Assembly (NCBI GenBank): GCA_963556195.1
Contig: OY744531.1
Coordinates: 101,154,123-101,218,122, forward strand
Direction: 5' to 3'
Length of the DNA stretch: 64,000 nucleotides
Source of the DNA: Sepiola atlantica
Taxonomy: Eukaryota > Mollusca > Cephalopoda > Sepiida > Sepiolidae
Under the pieces are notes generated by a model. The model was not told the DNA's origin. It saw only the letters and a list, made by a program, of their open reading frames with translations, and searched no databases. Below are positions 23,342 through 36,005 of this stretch, in pieces. Each line of letters begins with the position of its first letter. Position 1 is the first letter of the stretch. The position numbers and the translations under genes were made by a program.

Positions 23342-23752
23342 GCATACTTTGAAAATAAAACCTGATAACCAATATTAAGCGGTTATTATATTTTTTAACA
23401 ATATTTCGAGATAACATCTCTTTTTGAAGTGAACTGAGGGCATCTGTTTTTTTGTTTTTTTTGTTTCTCCTGTGTTTTTTTTTTATGTATCGGATATCTG
23501 GTCCGGAACTTTATCAATTCCGCATTTAAAAAAAGTCAAATTTCTTAAAAACACAGAATTGATACCATGAAAATATAATAAATAAAAAATTAAAAAACAA
23601 TGCAGACCAGATACCCCTTAACAGATGCAAAGGAAAGTAGTAGAAAGAAAAACACTGCCTCTAAATTTACTTGAAAAAGATGTTATCTTGAAATATCGTT
23701 AAAAAAATATAATAATCATGTGTTATCAGGCTTTATGTTCAAAATAAGCATT
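23342..23752. mobile_element. Foldback element
   Basis: 23342-23450 (AAACCTGATAACC ... AATATTTCGAGATAACATCT) is an imperfect reverse complement of 23638-23752 (AGATGTTATCTTGAAATAT ... GTGTTATCAGGCTTTATG). A shorter inner pair, ATCTGGTCCGG / CAGACCAGAT, lies near 23490 and 23603. Non-coding; class unassigned. Confidence 0.65.
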
Positions 23753-23837
23753 AATACAATTTTCGAAAAAATATAATAATGCCAATTTCCACAATAAACC
23801 ATAGCATTTTATATGTAAACAATGGAATAATATTTTT

Positions 23838-24157
23838 ATCAAAGTGTAGTATCTGTTCCGATGGATACTGCACCCCATAGACCGGTATTGTCTTGGCCTT
23901 CGGGGCTTGATTTACGCCGGTCTATGGGTCTGTCCTGTGCAGTTCTTGGAGGTCCACCCTCCCAGGCTTTGCCTTCTCAACCTTTGAGAAGGGTTTAGTT
24001 TATTGCTAATCGCCTGCGGCGCCCCTACCGGGGAATGCCGACGGGGCTGCCCAGGCATTTTTTGTAGACCAGAGTGCTCACCTTCTCGGGCGCTGGTTTT
24101 TCAAATCCCACTTTCCCGACCTTGTGTCACATCTTACCGCTGTTGGAGGTAGATAAA
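23838..24157 (+). repeat. U2-headed SINE, copy C (near full length)
   Basis: Begins within the U2 head (ATCAAAGTGTAGTATCTGTTC, 23838-23858; U2 5' region with one extra A). It continues with the family body: an 11-bp inverted pair CCATAGACCGG/CCGGTCTATGG, GGAGGTCC..., the GC hairpin, CTCGGGCGCTGG, and CCGACCTTGTGTCACATC, ending near GGAGGTAGATAAA. No clean target duplication could be fixed because both flanks are A/T-rich. Confidence 0.9.
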
Positions 24158-24388
24158 TTTTTTTTAAATTATAAAAATATATATATATATATAATATTTA
24201 CTTAAAAAATATTATTACAAGGATTGGTGCACTCTGAGAGAATTTAATAATGAGCAGTAATACTACGGCTTAAATGCGAGATTCCAACCCCGTTTGTTGT
24301 CGTCGTCGAATCCTGTCCCTCTGTTCACTGTATCGCCAGCTGATTTGGCGTTTATAGAGTTAAATCTCTCCTAATTTCTATGCTAGTT

Positions 24389-24500
24389 GATGGCGGCCGA
24401 GGGGAAAGATACCTGACTATGAGTCAGTGGCGACTTGGAAACTGGATTCGAGCTCCCCGACTGACGTGAATTAACATCCATACACTGAAGATTGCGTAAG
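24389..24500 (+). repeat. tRNA-like SINE head
   Basis: ATGGCGGCCGAGGGGAAAGA ... CTGGATTCGAGCTCCCC resembles a tRNA with A and B boxes and a long variable region. The tail continues ACACTGAAGATTGCGTAAGC. No tRNA folds cleanly. Confidence 0.45.
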
Positions 24501-27292
24501 CATGAAACATCGATGTCTGTAGGTAATAATAATGAATATTTACTTAAAAATTATGTGTGTGTGTGTGTGTATTTAGGCAGCCTTTTCTCAAACATTGTTA
24601 AAAATAACAGAATTCGCCTATTTAATTATACCTTTCTTTATTTTTTCAATTTTTCTGATGGTCTTTTTTGTATTAAAATCAAAAAAAAAATTAATAAATG
24701 TTCTATAGGTTTCACAAACGTTTTCAATTCTTCGGCGAATCATGCTCAAGTGTCAAAAGCAAATAAACAAGTCTTTTAAATTGGTTTCGGAATACATTCC
24801 AAAACCAGTTTATAAAAATTATAAATACCGGAAGCTCTCTACATTAAAACCTAAAATTAATAGCATCGCATATGAAACCAGTGGCAACATTTTAAAATGC
24901 TTAACATAATGCGATTTTGTTCTGTGATGCCACTCCAGCGTCACTGAATTTAAATCGTCAACGACTTTCCTGAAACAATGGTAATACCATTATTAATAAA
25001 ATATTATAACAAGACTGCGAACATAAAAAAAAAAATCAGGAAAATGAGATGTCTACAAAAAGGAATAATATTACTCACATGAACACATGTTTACAAAAAA
25101 GCAGTATAGTACGTAAAGATAATATATTTTGCGCATAACAGTTGCTTTTTTGTTGACACTCATATTTGTGTAGGTAATAGCATTATTAAATAAACAATTA
25201 TTCATTCTAAAGGGCTGGGAACATAGAAAATTCACAAAGAGAAAATTAAGACATGTGTTTACAACAAGGGACCGTTTTTAGCCGACATCACTTTAACCAA
25301 CTCAACCAATGAGACTCGATTGAACAAAGGTAGAATTTGTACAGATAACTCGAATCTGCTTTGTGATTGCTATATTGATTTTCATTATTAACCTCAAATC
25401 TCCTCGGAATATGTCAGGCGGCGAATACGGTGAACTTGTGTTAAAGTAGACAGAAAGAATTAATTTCCGATAGTATGTTATGTATAACTTCTCTTATTTT
25501 GTCCGTTAGTCCTCACATTCGATGTGCGCTTTTTTCTGACAAATGTGGAAAAATTGCTGTTTTTTTGGCTCAAAATCTATCCATCTAGCACTTACCGTTG
25601 GATGTTTTTGATCGTTAAGTATTTTTTTAGCTCCTTACATCAAGTGGCTTCATGCCCTGTCTGGAGCAATTTCCATAAAAATAAATAAATAAAATAACAC
25701 TTCTTTTTTATTGACACTCTTGTTTGCGGTTATTAAATAAAAGGTTATATATTCTACGGGGTTCGAAACATAGACAATCTGTACGAAAGCAGCATTGTTA
25801 AGCACAACATACTGTCGTAAATAAATTCCATTTGTTCACTTCGTCATAAGTTCACCATAAAGTTATTTTAATAAATGAATTACTGGTTCTTAGATATGGC
25901 TTGGTTGCATTCAACTGTAATTACAATAGTTTTTTCACAAAATATACACAGGTTTTATTTCTTGGCATCAGCCTAATATGATACTTAAAAAGAAAGAAAA
26001 AATATTCTTAATGTCCAAAGAGCTTTCTTGATAGGTACAATGTCTCGTGTTCTGTTTAGAAAAATAAAATAAAAAGAGGCAATGCCGATAAAAAGTTGTC
26101 AAAGGCCTTGAAATAAAACGTCTACATCAACTTTGAAACATGACATATAGTTGATCGATAGAGAGAATGTTTTAAGCCCCCTTTTATTTTGGGCGACTAA
26201 AACTTTTGGGGTGCTAAAAAGAAGCGAGGAGAAAGGTTAAGCAAATTAAGTACTTAACGAAAGACAAGAAGCGAGAAGGAAAAACAAATTAAGCTGTGCA
26301 AGCAGGGATTAATACAGAGTTTACGTTACGTATGTATCTCACGCAGGCTTTCTTCCTCCCTCAACTCGTTCTTTTTTCCCTTCATCCCTTCCCAACTTAT
26401 TTTCCTCCAGCCACAGTTAACTACCTATAATGATACACCATACTCGATTGTCTCCGGTCTCTCTCTAAAAGGGTTCGTCAGGAAAACCTGACATGATGAT
26501 ACTTCACCCTACAAGTAAACCCTGACCAAATATTCAAAATAACATAGTATTCAAAGTCCAAATAAGATCCTCTCGCTATGGCTATGCACCAGCTAATACG
26601 CGGAATGATGCACCTTCTCCTAGTGATGTTATCTCAAGTTACAGTACGTAGCTGGATACTCCACCAGACCAGATAAATTATTGTCCTGGAATCCGGTAAG
26701 GCCAAAAAAAAAAAAAAAAAAAGATATACTATAACATAATCAACTGGTCAATTGGGGAGAGGAAAATTAATGTTCTTAACTTCTTTGCTAACTCAATGTT
26801 TGAGAGCTAAAGTAGTACTTTATTGGAACAGGCGAATACCTATGTATCTGATATAGAGATCGTTAGCCCCGGGAAGGGGCCCCTTGATTTCTGAGAACTT
26901 CGATTGAAGTAAAATGAAACAAACAAATCCATATTCCTCTTAACCCCCTCGATTTTTTTTCATTGCTAAGAGGCATTGCCCACATCCTATCTTTACTACT
27001 CTTTTGTTCTGGCCCACACCTATGCCTAATAAGAACTTTACTGTCCTCATTTTTCTACTCTTTCTCCACATATATTTTATGTATAAATACATTCGAGCCA
27101 TATCTCCAGTCATGAATAAGCCTAATAAACTAGAGGTGAAATATTGATTCTTCCCATATGGCCTATTTGTTATGATTTTTTTGTCTTATATTTAATCTTT
27201 GGTTTATTTCGCATTCCATTTTTCTTTCTTTCACACACTAACTTTTTTTTTTTATACAAAGATTTCTTGCTACATAAGTGCATACAAATTTT

Positions 27293-27881
27293 GGTACTTT
27301 TATAGATGACACACCCTGTTTCCGTGACTTAGCGTCATCAACGTTCGGGCAGGTTACGGAACCGCCCGAGAGTTGACGAGGCGAAAACTGGCAAACGGTA
27401 AATTGAAGTCTGGCATTACGACGAAGAAAACCAAACAAAAATACATATATAAAAATTAGAACAAACAAACCATAGCTTAACAATTATTATTAATTAGATG
27501 TTTATTTTTGTTCGGTTTTTGTTAAACAAACCATTGTTAATCAAATGGTTTTAAATGAAATGTTTTTTTTGGTTGTGCAACGGGAAATTTCAAAAGATGC
27601 TTTTGTTTGATTTGTTGAGTATATGTTTTAAAAAACATTTTTTTCATTTAAAAAAAAAAAAAAAAAAATACATTTTTCTCTCAAAAATCTCAATTAGTCC
27701 TTCGGGAGATTCAACGAGCTGACAGATTATAGAAATTCATTTTTTTTTTTATTAAACGGCATTAATTTCTTATCGGCTGCTTGATTAATAATTTTGTCAA
27801 CTTTTGGGCGATTCCGAGACCTGCCCGAACATTCACGACACAAAGTCACGGAAAACATGGTGCGCTATCTATAAGAGCACC
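27293..27881. mobile_element. hAT-like non-autonomous element (family of 46136)
   Basis: Inverted termini of roughly 75-80 bp: left GGTACTTTTATAGATG ... TTTCCGTGACTTAGCGTC ... CGTTCGGGCAGGTTACGGAA; the right arm is its approximate reverse complement, ending AGCACC at 27881. Flanking octamers CAAATTTT and CACATTTC agree at 6 of 8 positions, compatible with a decayed hAT-type target duplication. The interior is AT-rich and non-coding. Confidence 0.7.
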
Positions 27882-28059
27882 CACATTTCAGCTAAAGCTT
27901 TGTCAAGCCAAAATATTTAACGGAAAATGGATATTGACTTGAACAAAATTCACATTTTAAAGCTGATGATTTCGTATTTGCCTGTTTTATATATTAAGTT
28001 AAAGACTTAAAAACACTATGGAATGTGAAGGTTTGAGAGGTAATTACTAAGACCAAAGT

Positions 28060-28265
28060 GATGATCAGTGAATGTAGCATAGGTCGAGAATATGGGTCGC
28101 ATGGAGAGAAATTATACGATGGATGTGAACGAGTCTTCAAGGTGGGTTTAGATCTGATGAGCTCATAGGAAGATTTAATCTGGACAGCATAAGATGTGTG
28201 CAGAAAAGGAGACTTTGTTGGTTTGGTCACATTCAAAGAATGGATGAATGTTTGTTTTAGTAGAT
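28060..28265 (+). pseudogene. RTE-type LINE 3' coding remnant
   Basis: Shifted frames read MERN-like, RSSDELIG-like, then GRFNLDSIRCVQKRRLCWFG-like HIQRMDE. That is the C-terminal end of the same RTE family as 41400-42815 (consensus LDSIRCVLQKRRLRWFGHVERM). Opposite orientation to that copy. Confidence 0.7.
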
Positions 28266-28721
28266 GCATAAGAGTTAGGGTAGCAGGCTTCCATTAACAC
28301 CCATCCCTAACATAATTCCACCATCTGAAGCATGTATGCACATATGTAGTCAGAAATATTGCTATAAATAAAACTAATATAAAAAAATATAAAAAAATAT
28401 AGCACTACTTGTTATTGAGCACTATTATAAACTCATATTCAAAATAGAACTATAGCTTTCTAATATACTGATCATGTGCATTTGATTTGTGTCCGAAGAG
28501 TCACTTATTTACATATTGATTTTCAAAAGGACATCTCATTAATTAACTATTCGCTCTTGTTTTCTAATACAATGATAGTTTTCAATTCATTACTACACAG
28601 TTCTAACATTTTTTTATAATGTTGATAGAAAATTAGCATTTTGGGTGAGAAGCATCTTTCAAGTCTTTTCATGTCAATTTACTTCTGCGATCTGACTACA
28701 TTAGAAATTAAAAATAAAGCC

Positions 28722-28739
28722 CCCCCCCCCCCCCCCCCC
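28722..28739. repeat. Poly-C run
   Basis: About 18 C in a row, rare in this AT-rich DNA. Confidence 0.9.
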
Positions 28740-29189
28740 GCGCTCCAACTCGCATAGTGACTAAACAAACATGTTAAAGAGTAGCCCTCCCAACATTAAT
28801 TTCATTACAAAATAAAATTCCATAAAAATGCATTTTCCCCGCTGGAAAAGTGCTCCTATGGACCCCAGAGGTTATATTAAGCGATCAAGACTCTTCCGGA
28901 GAAAGGACACTAGTCTCTCAGGATTGGAGGTTCTGGCCGCAATGAATGAGCGAGCATCATGGCGCACAAACTTTGTAGATGTTTCGTCATTAATTGGTGG
29001 ATGACTCAAGACAAGATAATACATTTGAGTTCATTTGTACACAAGTCAGCCATTTTACTCTTATGTCAAATTGTAAATTAAAAACAAGCCTAACCTCTCC
29101 CAACTCTACCTTTTTACAAGTATTTTTTTTATATTGTGGATAAAGGCTGAGCATTTTAAGTGAAACGAGTTTTTCCGGTCAATTTATTT

Positions 29190-29206
29190 CGGGGGGGGGG
29201 GGGGGG

Positions 29207-29244
<38 letters not shown>

Positions 29245-29251
29245 CCATCAG

Positions 29252-29276
<25 letters not shown>
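29190..29276. repeat. Poly-G and duplicated poly-T runs
   Basis: About 18 G, then about 28 T, TAAATTTCCATCAG, then about 24 T and the same TAAATTTCCATCAG. The spacer is exactly duplicated. Confidence 0.9.
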
Positions 29277-29279
<3 letters not shown>

Positions 29280-29282
<3 letters not shown>

Positions 29283-29329
29283 CCATCAGTTTTTTTTTTC
29301 GGGCAACGCCAGGGCACAGTTGCTGCTAG
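29280..29329 (+). mobile_element. Helitron-like 3' end
   Basis: CGGGCAACGCCAGGGCACAG TTGCTG CTAG followed by T resembles the 62653-63249 terminus. The upstream part is lost in long T runs. Confidence 0.4.
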
Positions 29330-32300
29330 TTAATTAATATCACCATGTCAACACTAAGAAAACGGATCCGCTTTAGGAAAATGAGTATCTCTTTTTTTGT
29401 TTAGTGTAATTAATCTCATCAAATAGGTCTCTTTAAAATGTTTCTATGTCATTGTTCAAGGTTTCTGCAGATTATGGTTAGAAATTTAACGAAATGCAGT
29501 CGACAATTAGAACCTATCAAGAAATGTGAAAGAAGAAAGCTGTTTCTTGGCCCAGGATAACCACGAGAGGGGAGAAAATAGGTTAAATGGTAAAGATAGA
29601 ATCTGTATCGTAAATATTACAAAAGACGATTATTTAGAAGGTAATTTGTTCCTGCTCAAATTTAAATGTCCGGAAAAAAAAAGAGAGAAAAATTGTATCG
29701 AAAAAGAATTCTCGGACATAGACAAGAATGACAAGCTAACAAATATTTCCAAGCCAGTAATAAGAAAATCAGATTAAAATTAAATCATTGTCTTTGATCG
29801 TATCAGTTGATGCAGATTCTAACTTTTTTTTCATTATTATCATCTCAATTGTACACGATATTGTGTTTACTAGACAGACGCACGTTCAAAAATCATTAAA
29901 AAAAATTAAGACTTCCAGTGCACCACTTCTGCTACGAAAATATTGACTGGATAAGGTGAAAAAAAAAAATGAATGAAAAATTATTAAGAAAAAAAAAAAA
30001 AAGAAAAAGAAAAAAAAAGCATATTTTCTTAATATCAGTTCTTTACATTTCTGAGAGAGATTGGATTTGAAAAATGCAAGATGAAACATGAAAATTCAGA
30101 AAGTTAAAATAATTTTCAAAACCATTTATAGGATCTTAATGTATTACCATTTGTAAGCATGAAAGAGGAAGTACTTAAAAAAAATTAATAAGAAAGGTTT
30201 TGCCTTTTAATTCTTTTTGTTAGGAAAATGAGATGGACAAAAAAAAAAAATGTATTTTTTGGACACAATTCCTACTTAAAAAATATTTAAGAATTGAATC
30301 AAACTTATGTTTCAGAATTTTTGAGATGAGGATCGATAATTTGATTTATTCGGTCTATTCTGAATAACGTTGCAAGATAATAACATTAGTTGAAATAAAC
30401 CAAATAAATAAAACTTATTAATATGTAGACAAAGTATTATTTCAAGTTGTAATGAAAAATATTTTTTTGAAATTTTATTTAGGATTTTCAAATTCACCAA
30501 TTCGGATGATTAATTAAAAAAAGATAACTCATAATGCAGCGTATGATTTTTTTTTTTTGATTAGTCCATAATTTACTTGACGAGGACGAAAACCTGCCTT
30601 TCTTTAACCACAACACTAACCCTTAGTCTAAGATAGCAGTCGAGAATGACAAGATTATGTTTAAGATTCTAAATTCGGCTTTATCTCATATACCGATCAT
30701 AAGGCAATCAAAATGGCTACCTTTTTACAAAGTTTTTTTTTTTTTTTTTTTTTTTGTTTTTTTTTTAAAATATGAGAATTTGAAATTCTTCAAAAAAAAA
30801 ATTTTTTTTTTTAAATACTTATTTGTATTCACTAAAACTTGGAATAATGCTGGTCTCCAAAAGAACAATTTTGTCTAAGATAAATTTTGAATCTTTAATT
30901 TTTTTAGCAAGGATTGTTAAGTGAAAAAGGACGAAATTGAATTATTAAAAGTTTGTGGATTTTATTACAATATTAATGTAAATATTTTTTTTACTAATCT
31001 GGATTGATATAACAATAGTGAATATAAAGAGAGGTTCACATTGTTCAATGGGCAAAATGGAGATTGATAAAGGTTTGATAGATTATTAAAATTATGGCAA
31101 GGATGAAATTGGAGAAACAATTCCTCTCCAACTATGATTACAAATTATTTCAATTTCAAACCTAAACAAAGTATTAGTAATGCTAGATAGAAAATCATGA
31201 TTTAGTCTATGGTATTATAATTATTAGAGCTTTAGAAAAAAAGTATATATTATGTAAATAGGAAGCAGGGACAATCAGCTTTTATTTATTATTTTTTTTA
31301 AAGAATTTCACTGAATTCAGACCATCTATATTTGTAATGGAGTTTTAGGTCATTTGTTTTAGTCAAATAAAAAATATTTTTATTGAAAAATTAAACCCAA
31401 TGTTTTCATGAATTGTTATTTTAAAAGTGAGACAATTCCAAAATAAAATTATAACTAAACAAAAAGAAAAGGGTTCTCAACACAAAATTTGTAAAGAACA
31501 AGGGAGATAATTGTAAAATGAGTCCTCAGAATCTCGAGTCAAAAAAGCATTTCTTCCATTTTTATTTTTGAAAAACAAAAAAACAGAACAAAAATAAAGC
31601 AAGCAAACATCCCATTTAGAAAGAAAGCAAAAAAAGAATTTAACTATTTTATTGAATAATACTGAAACTTAATGATCCGAAAGTATGGATTTGTAGGATT
31701 TTTGTGACGTAACAGCAAACAAAACTCCTGATCAAGTTCAAAAACCACTTGATATACAAACATTCTGACATACTTATAAAACTATATTGAAATATATAAA
31801 AATTTGATTCTGGTTGGAAAATCTAATGTTGCATTTGCCACCAAAATGTCATTTCCTATAAAAAAACAACCGGAACTGAAAATAAAACTATGGAATAAGA
31901 ATTTGCATAAAAAATAAACGCCCCATTCTCGTAATCTATAGGGAATGAAGTGAGACAAATGAAAACAAACATTATAATAGTTAAATAACTGATCTTTTAA
32001 AGAAATATAAAACTCTACACGTGGAAGAAAGAGGAGATGAAGATAAACAAGAGGAATAGAATATGCACTTCCTTCTCCATATTAAACAAATGGAATTAAG
32101 ATTAAGATTGATTTTATATGGGGGGAAGAAAAAAAAAAAAATTCCAGATTTCTTTTCATCTACATTTTTCAATCCAGAAATTTCTCACCTCAGTATTTTG
32201 GTTAATAAAGAGTGTCAAAAGTTCAGATATTTACACATTTGTTCCAGCCATTTTCCTAAAACATTATTGTTGAAGACAATTCTCTCAACAACAACATTAA

Positions 32301-33454
32301 TAATAAAATGCAATGAAGAATAGATCAAGAATAGCAAAGGATAAATTGTTCAAGATTTGCCGTTATGTTTTATTTTTAAGATGGCCGACAAAACTTCAAA
32401 ATGGACATCAGGAATAGAGAAAATAGGAACTGTAAATCATGTTGTCCGTAATATTCAGAAACATTTTAATTAAAAATGTTTACATAGATTTTTTATAGTG
32501 GAGGAAAGTATTAAATAAATAGGTTTTTTGTTTCGGAATTTTTTTTAGATGAGGATAAAGAATTTGGACTATTCTCATCTTGGTTGTTAAATTTGCAACA
32601 TTTCAACGGATTTAACTACAGACATTCTTCATGTGCATCTTATCGAATTTGGGAATCTTCTAGTCGAATTCTGAAACCTGGATGGAATTTTGAACAGAAT
32701 GAGAGCCATCTATGCCCATGGAAAAAAAAAAAAAAAAAAAAAAAAAAGGGCTTAATTCCAAATTTTGTCCTGGTTCCCATGTTTAACTAGAAGGTTCTCA
32801 AATTCAAAAAGAGTCACCTGAAGAATGTTGGAGGTTACATCGGCTGAAACATGAATATAACAATCAAGATGAAAATAGTAGTCATATAATCGAAATAGGT
32901 TTTTAATTTTCAGTTGATTCCTTACTTTCTCATAAAAGACAACAGTATTAAAATAAACATATCGAAATGAAATCGTCGATCTGATTGTCAGACGGTTCTG
33001 AATAGGAATTTGTTAAAGGCTCTTACTGATGTCTCAAGAAAATGGCTGGATCACACAAAATCCATGAAGAAAAGAATATTTGTTTAGCTTATATTATCTT
33101 CTAACTGGAGACAAATGAGAGAAGTTGCATCAGCCTCTCACTGATAATGTGTCAACCGAGCGAGAAATTCCAAAAGGCCTCAGAGCAAACTGCGTAATTA
33201 GGAGAGAAAACAAGAAACAATAAGATTCACATTATATGAGAATGAAATTTGTGACGACAAACGTTTCTTTTCAAAAAGGGTTTATATTCTCTTTAACAAT
33301 CAGAAAGAGTTGAACAAAATTAGATTAGAAAACCTTCAGAATGAATCGGACCAAATAGAAATTAAAATATTGTCAACACACTGACCGCTTCACGAGAGAT
33401 GAAGTAAACTATATATGGGAAGAGGAAGATTTTCAGTGCTTATTTTCATTGAGA

Positions 33455-33859
33455 TACATGCGAAATATGGCAGTTCAAAATAAAATAAGAGAAATACTTA
33501 TGGGTATACTTACTTATCAGCGAAAAATATTAGTGTACACCAAAAATTATAGAAAGTAAGCGAGTAGAATTTTAATAAAAAATAAAATTAATTTACTATT
33601 TGGGGTCAACGGACTTCGAACGACATTCCCGTCAAGCTAGTGTGTTGTACAAGATTATCTCCCTTTTTCTAATATAAAGACGCCAATCAGTCTTGTGGTT
33701 CAGTTTGTTGACTCCGGATAGTAAATTAATTATATTTTTTTTATTAAAACTTTACTCGTTTATTTTCCGTAATTTTTGGTGTACACTAATATTTTTCACT
33801 GATAAGAAAGTATATCCATAATTTTTCCTCTTATTTTAAACTGCAATATTTCGCATGTA
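33455..33859. mobile_element. Foldback MITE flanked by TA
   Basis: Arms of about 155 bp (33455-33608 and 33706-33859) are near-perfect inverted copies, carrying CATGCGAAATATGGCAGTT at the tips and TATTAGTGTACACCAAAAAT inside. The loop (about 33610-33705) is GC-richer. TA at each tip (33455-33456 and 33858-33859) fits a Tc1/mariner-type TA duplication. Non-coding. Confidence 0.75.
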
Positions 33860-34231
33860 CCTAAAAAAAAAAAAAAATATATATATAATTTAAGCACCGG
33901 ATTTTCTTTTAAAGGCTCAAAAGTACGAGAAAAGGCCTTTGGACATTTCAGAACAGTGACAAGATCCAGCAAATACACGAGAGAGAAAGAGAGAGACAGA
34001 TCAACTGTAAACCCAAGATGCTCGAGATAGAAGATACGCAATGAAATAGAAGAAACTTATTCTCTTAATTATAGACAAAGTGTAAAAGTCAGAAAAGATA
34101 TGGTGCACTTTCATATCTTCCATGGATTGTTGTAGTGAAATAAAAACAAAAAAAAAAGGAGGGGGGGGTAAAAAAAAAAATTTTAATAGTAAAAAAAAAA
34201 ATTTTTTTTTAAATATGAAAATTTACAATAC

Positions 34232-34457
34232 CTCCTTTTGACGTTGTGCCTCGAGTTCAGCTTGGCGTTGCCGTTCCAATTCCTCAAGCATTTGTTTTTC
34301 CATTATTCGTTTCGCCTCTTCCACTCGACGCATAACCTCTGCTTCTATTTCATCTTTACGTTTTTCTAACTCCTCCTCCACTCGCTTAGCTACGAGTTCT
34401 TCAACTCTCCGAGCAACTTCCTCTTCTATTAATTTTTCCTCAAGTTCTTTTTGTTTT
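34232..34457 (-). CDS. ARGLU1: ARGLU1, internal coding exon (second seen in window)
   Basis: This 226-bp exon encodes the most conserved part of the ARGLU1 coiled coil, including [59 protein letters not shown] and [10 protein letters not shown]. Nearly every position agrees with the family as I know it. The acceptor is a long pyrimidine tract ending TTTTGCCAG. The first base completes a codon split with the upstream exon, and the exon ends on a codon boundary. The donor reads GAG|GTATTG, with A at +3 but T at +4 and +5, so it is weaker than the GTAAGT donors of the two neighbouring exons. No signal peptide or membrane segment is present, as expected for a nuclear protein. An open reading frame continuing upstream of the acceptor is only intronic read-through. 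Confidence 0.95.
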
Positions 34458-35809
34458 CTGGCAAAAGGAAAAAAAAAAAAAATAACACTTAATACGTCAT
34501 TCAAAATAGATTTACTGAAAAAGAATCAGAAAAATGTCAGAGAAAACACGTTTAAGTTTTTGAATAAAGAAACCAAAACTGAGATAGCAATATTAATTTA
34601 AATCGTATATTAACATGTATCATATACAAAAATATACATGAGAAATGCATTCAAAATAAATTTTTAATTTTGTACTGAATAAATATTTTAGAGATCAATA
34701 ACAATTATAGTAGAATTATGAAGGATGTGAGTAGCCAAACACAGAAATCAAAATTTTCAGTTTTTAGAGAGAACTGTCATAAAGAAAAGGAAGGCAAGAC
34801 GGAAAGAGGAAGGAGAGAGAAGAGAAAGAGAGAGACAAAGTGAGAGAAGAACAAGAAATAAAACCAGCCAAATAGAAAATAACGCTTCGACAGAAATCGG
34901 TGTTTTACTTATTCAGCAAAAAAATGGATTTTGACCAATAAGCAGAGAATTCACATCGATGGGAGACGAGTGATTTATGTGGAAATTCTCCTTTTCTGGA
35001 TCAAAAAACAAAATCGGAATTCCGTTAAGTGGAGAACTCACATCCCTGTAGAATACTAAAAATACTTATTGGCAATCTGTAGAAAAAATAAGAACACTTT
35101 GAAAAAAGTTAATGAATCCGTCAAACTAGAAATATATTTATGGCAATAGAAAATCTTTGACAATAATTTCCACTGAAATGCAGAAGTCAAAACAAATAAA
35201 ATCCAAATTACGAGGAAGATCAAAAAGGAATTCCAAATTATGTTTTTTTTTGTACTGCAAGAGTTATAATATATTTAGATTTGTCATCACTTTCAACCGG
35301 GTTACTTCACAGTCGGACGGACACAGCTTCTTACGGTACTTGTTTTTCTATATCTGTAGAATAAAAATTTATTAAGAAAAAAAAAAACACTTACCTTTTG
35401 AGAAAACTCAATATATTTGAAAGGCTTAATAGCGTAACTGATCAGAATATAATACAATTGAAAATAAATTTTAGACAAAAACAGAAAAACAGTGATAAGG
35501 GGGTGGGGGGGTTATATGTTAGCATAGTTATGTTTTCTATGTTTAAAAAAAAAAATTTTTTTTTTTAAACTTTTTATCAGAAAACATTTTCTTTTTTTAA
35601 AATTAAATAAAATTTATAACAGCTAACAAGAAGACCAGACATTGAATGAGAAACCCTATGTCCCTTTGTTGAGTCGAGCCCCTACCACCATATAACCGTT
35701 TATTTTTTTCGTTTAAGAATATATTCAGAATAGATTGAGTGCAAAGAGGAGTAACTGAAATGACATTAATTTAAATAAATTTAATCCCATTGTTGCACAC
35801 TCGGCGTTA

Positions 35810-36005
35810 CCCGGGAATCTAGTGGACTCCTGCTCCAAGCCCATCTTATATATAAATGGTTGCGCTTTTTCTTCTTCACTGCCCTACCACCGAACGGTAG
35901 GGACCAAAAACAGACGGGATGCAATCCTGATCTCTCTGTCGATAAAGTCCAAGGGGGATAACTCTGGACCCTGCGAACCCCCTTAGACTACTGGGTCTAA
36001 CACTA
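35810..36005. other. Unclassified GC-richer repeat-like block
   Basis: Contains CTCGGCGTTACCCGGGAATC (relative of the CCCGGGCAATGCC motif) and a hairpin CCCTACC/GGTAGGG at 35882-35903. No coding motif. Probably a SINE or element end. Confidence 0.4.

Larger units (their letters stand above)
15830..34231 (-). other. ARGLU1: ARGLU1 intron between the 34232-34457 and 15746-15829 exons
   Basis: An 18.4-kb intron bounded by GTATTG and TTTGTAG on the minus strand. In vertebrates an ARGLU1 intron carries an ultraconserved element controlling autoregulatory splicing. I could not identify an equivalent poison exon here by eye. The stretches 17520-19430, 24500-27290 and 28270-33450 contain no gene I can support. 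Open frames in them are short, AT-driven and without recognisable motifs. Confidence 0.8.

Noticed and set aside
34795..34860. Purine-rich GAGAGA run as a regulatory element
   Set aside because: Simple-sequence character; no evidence beyond composition.
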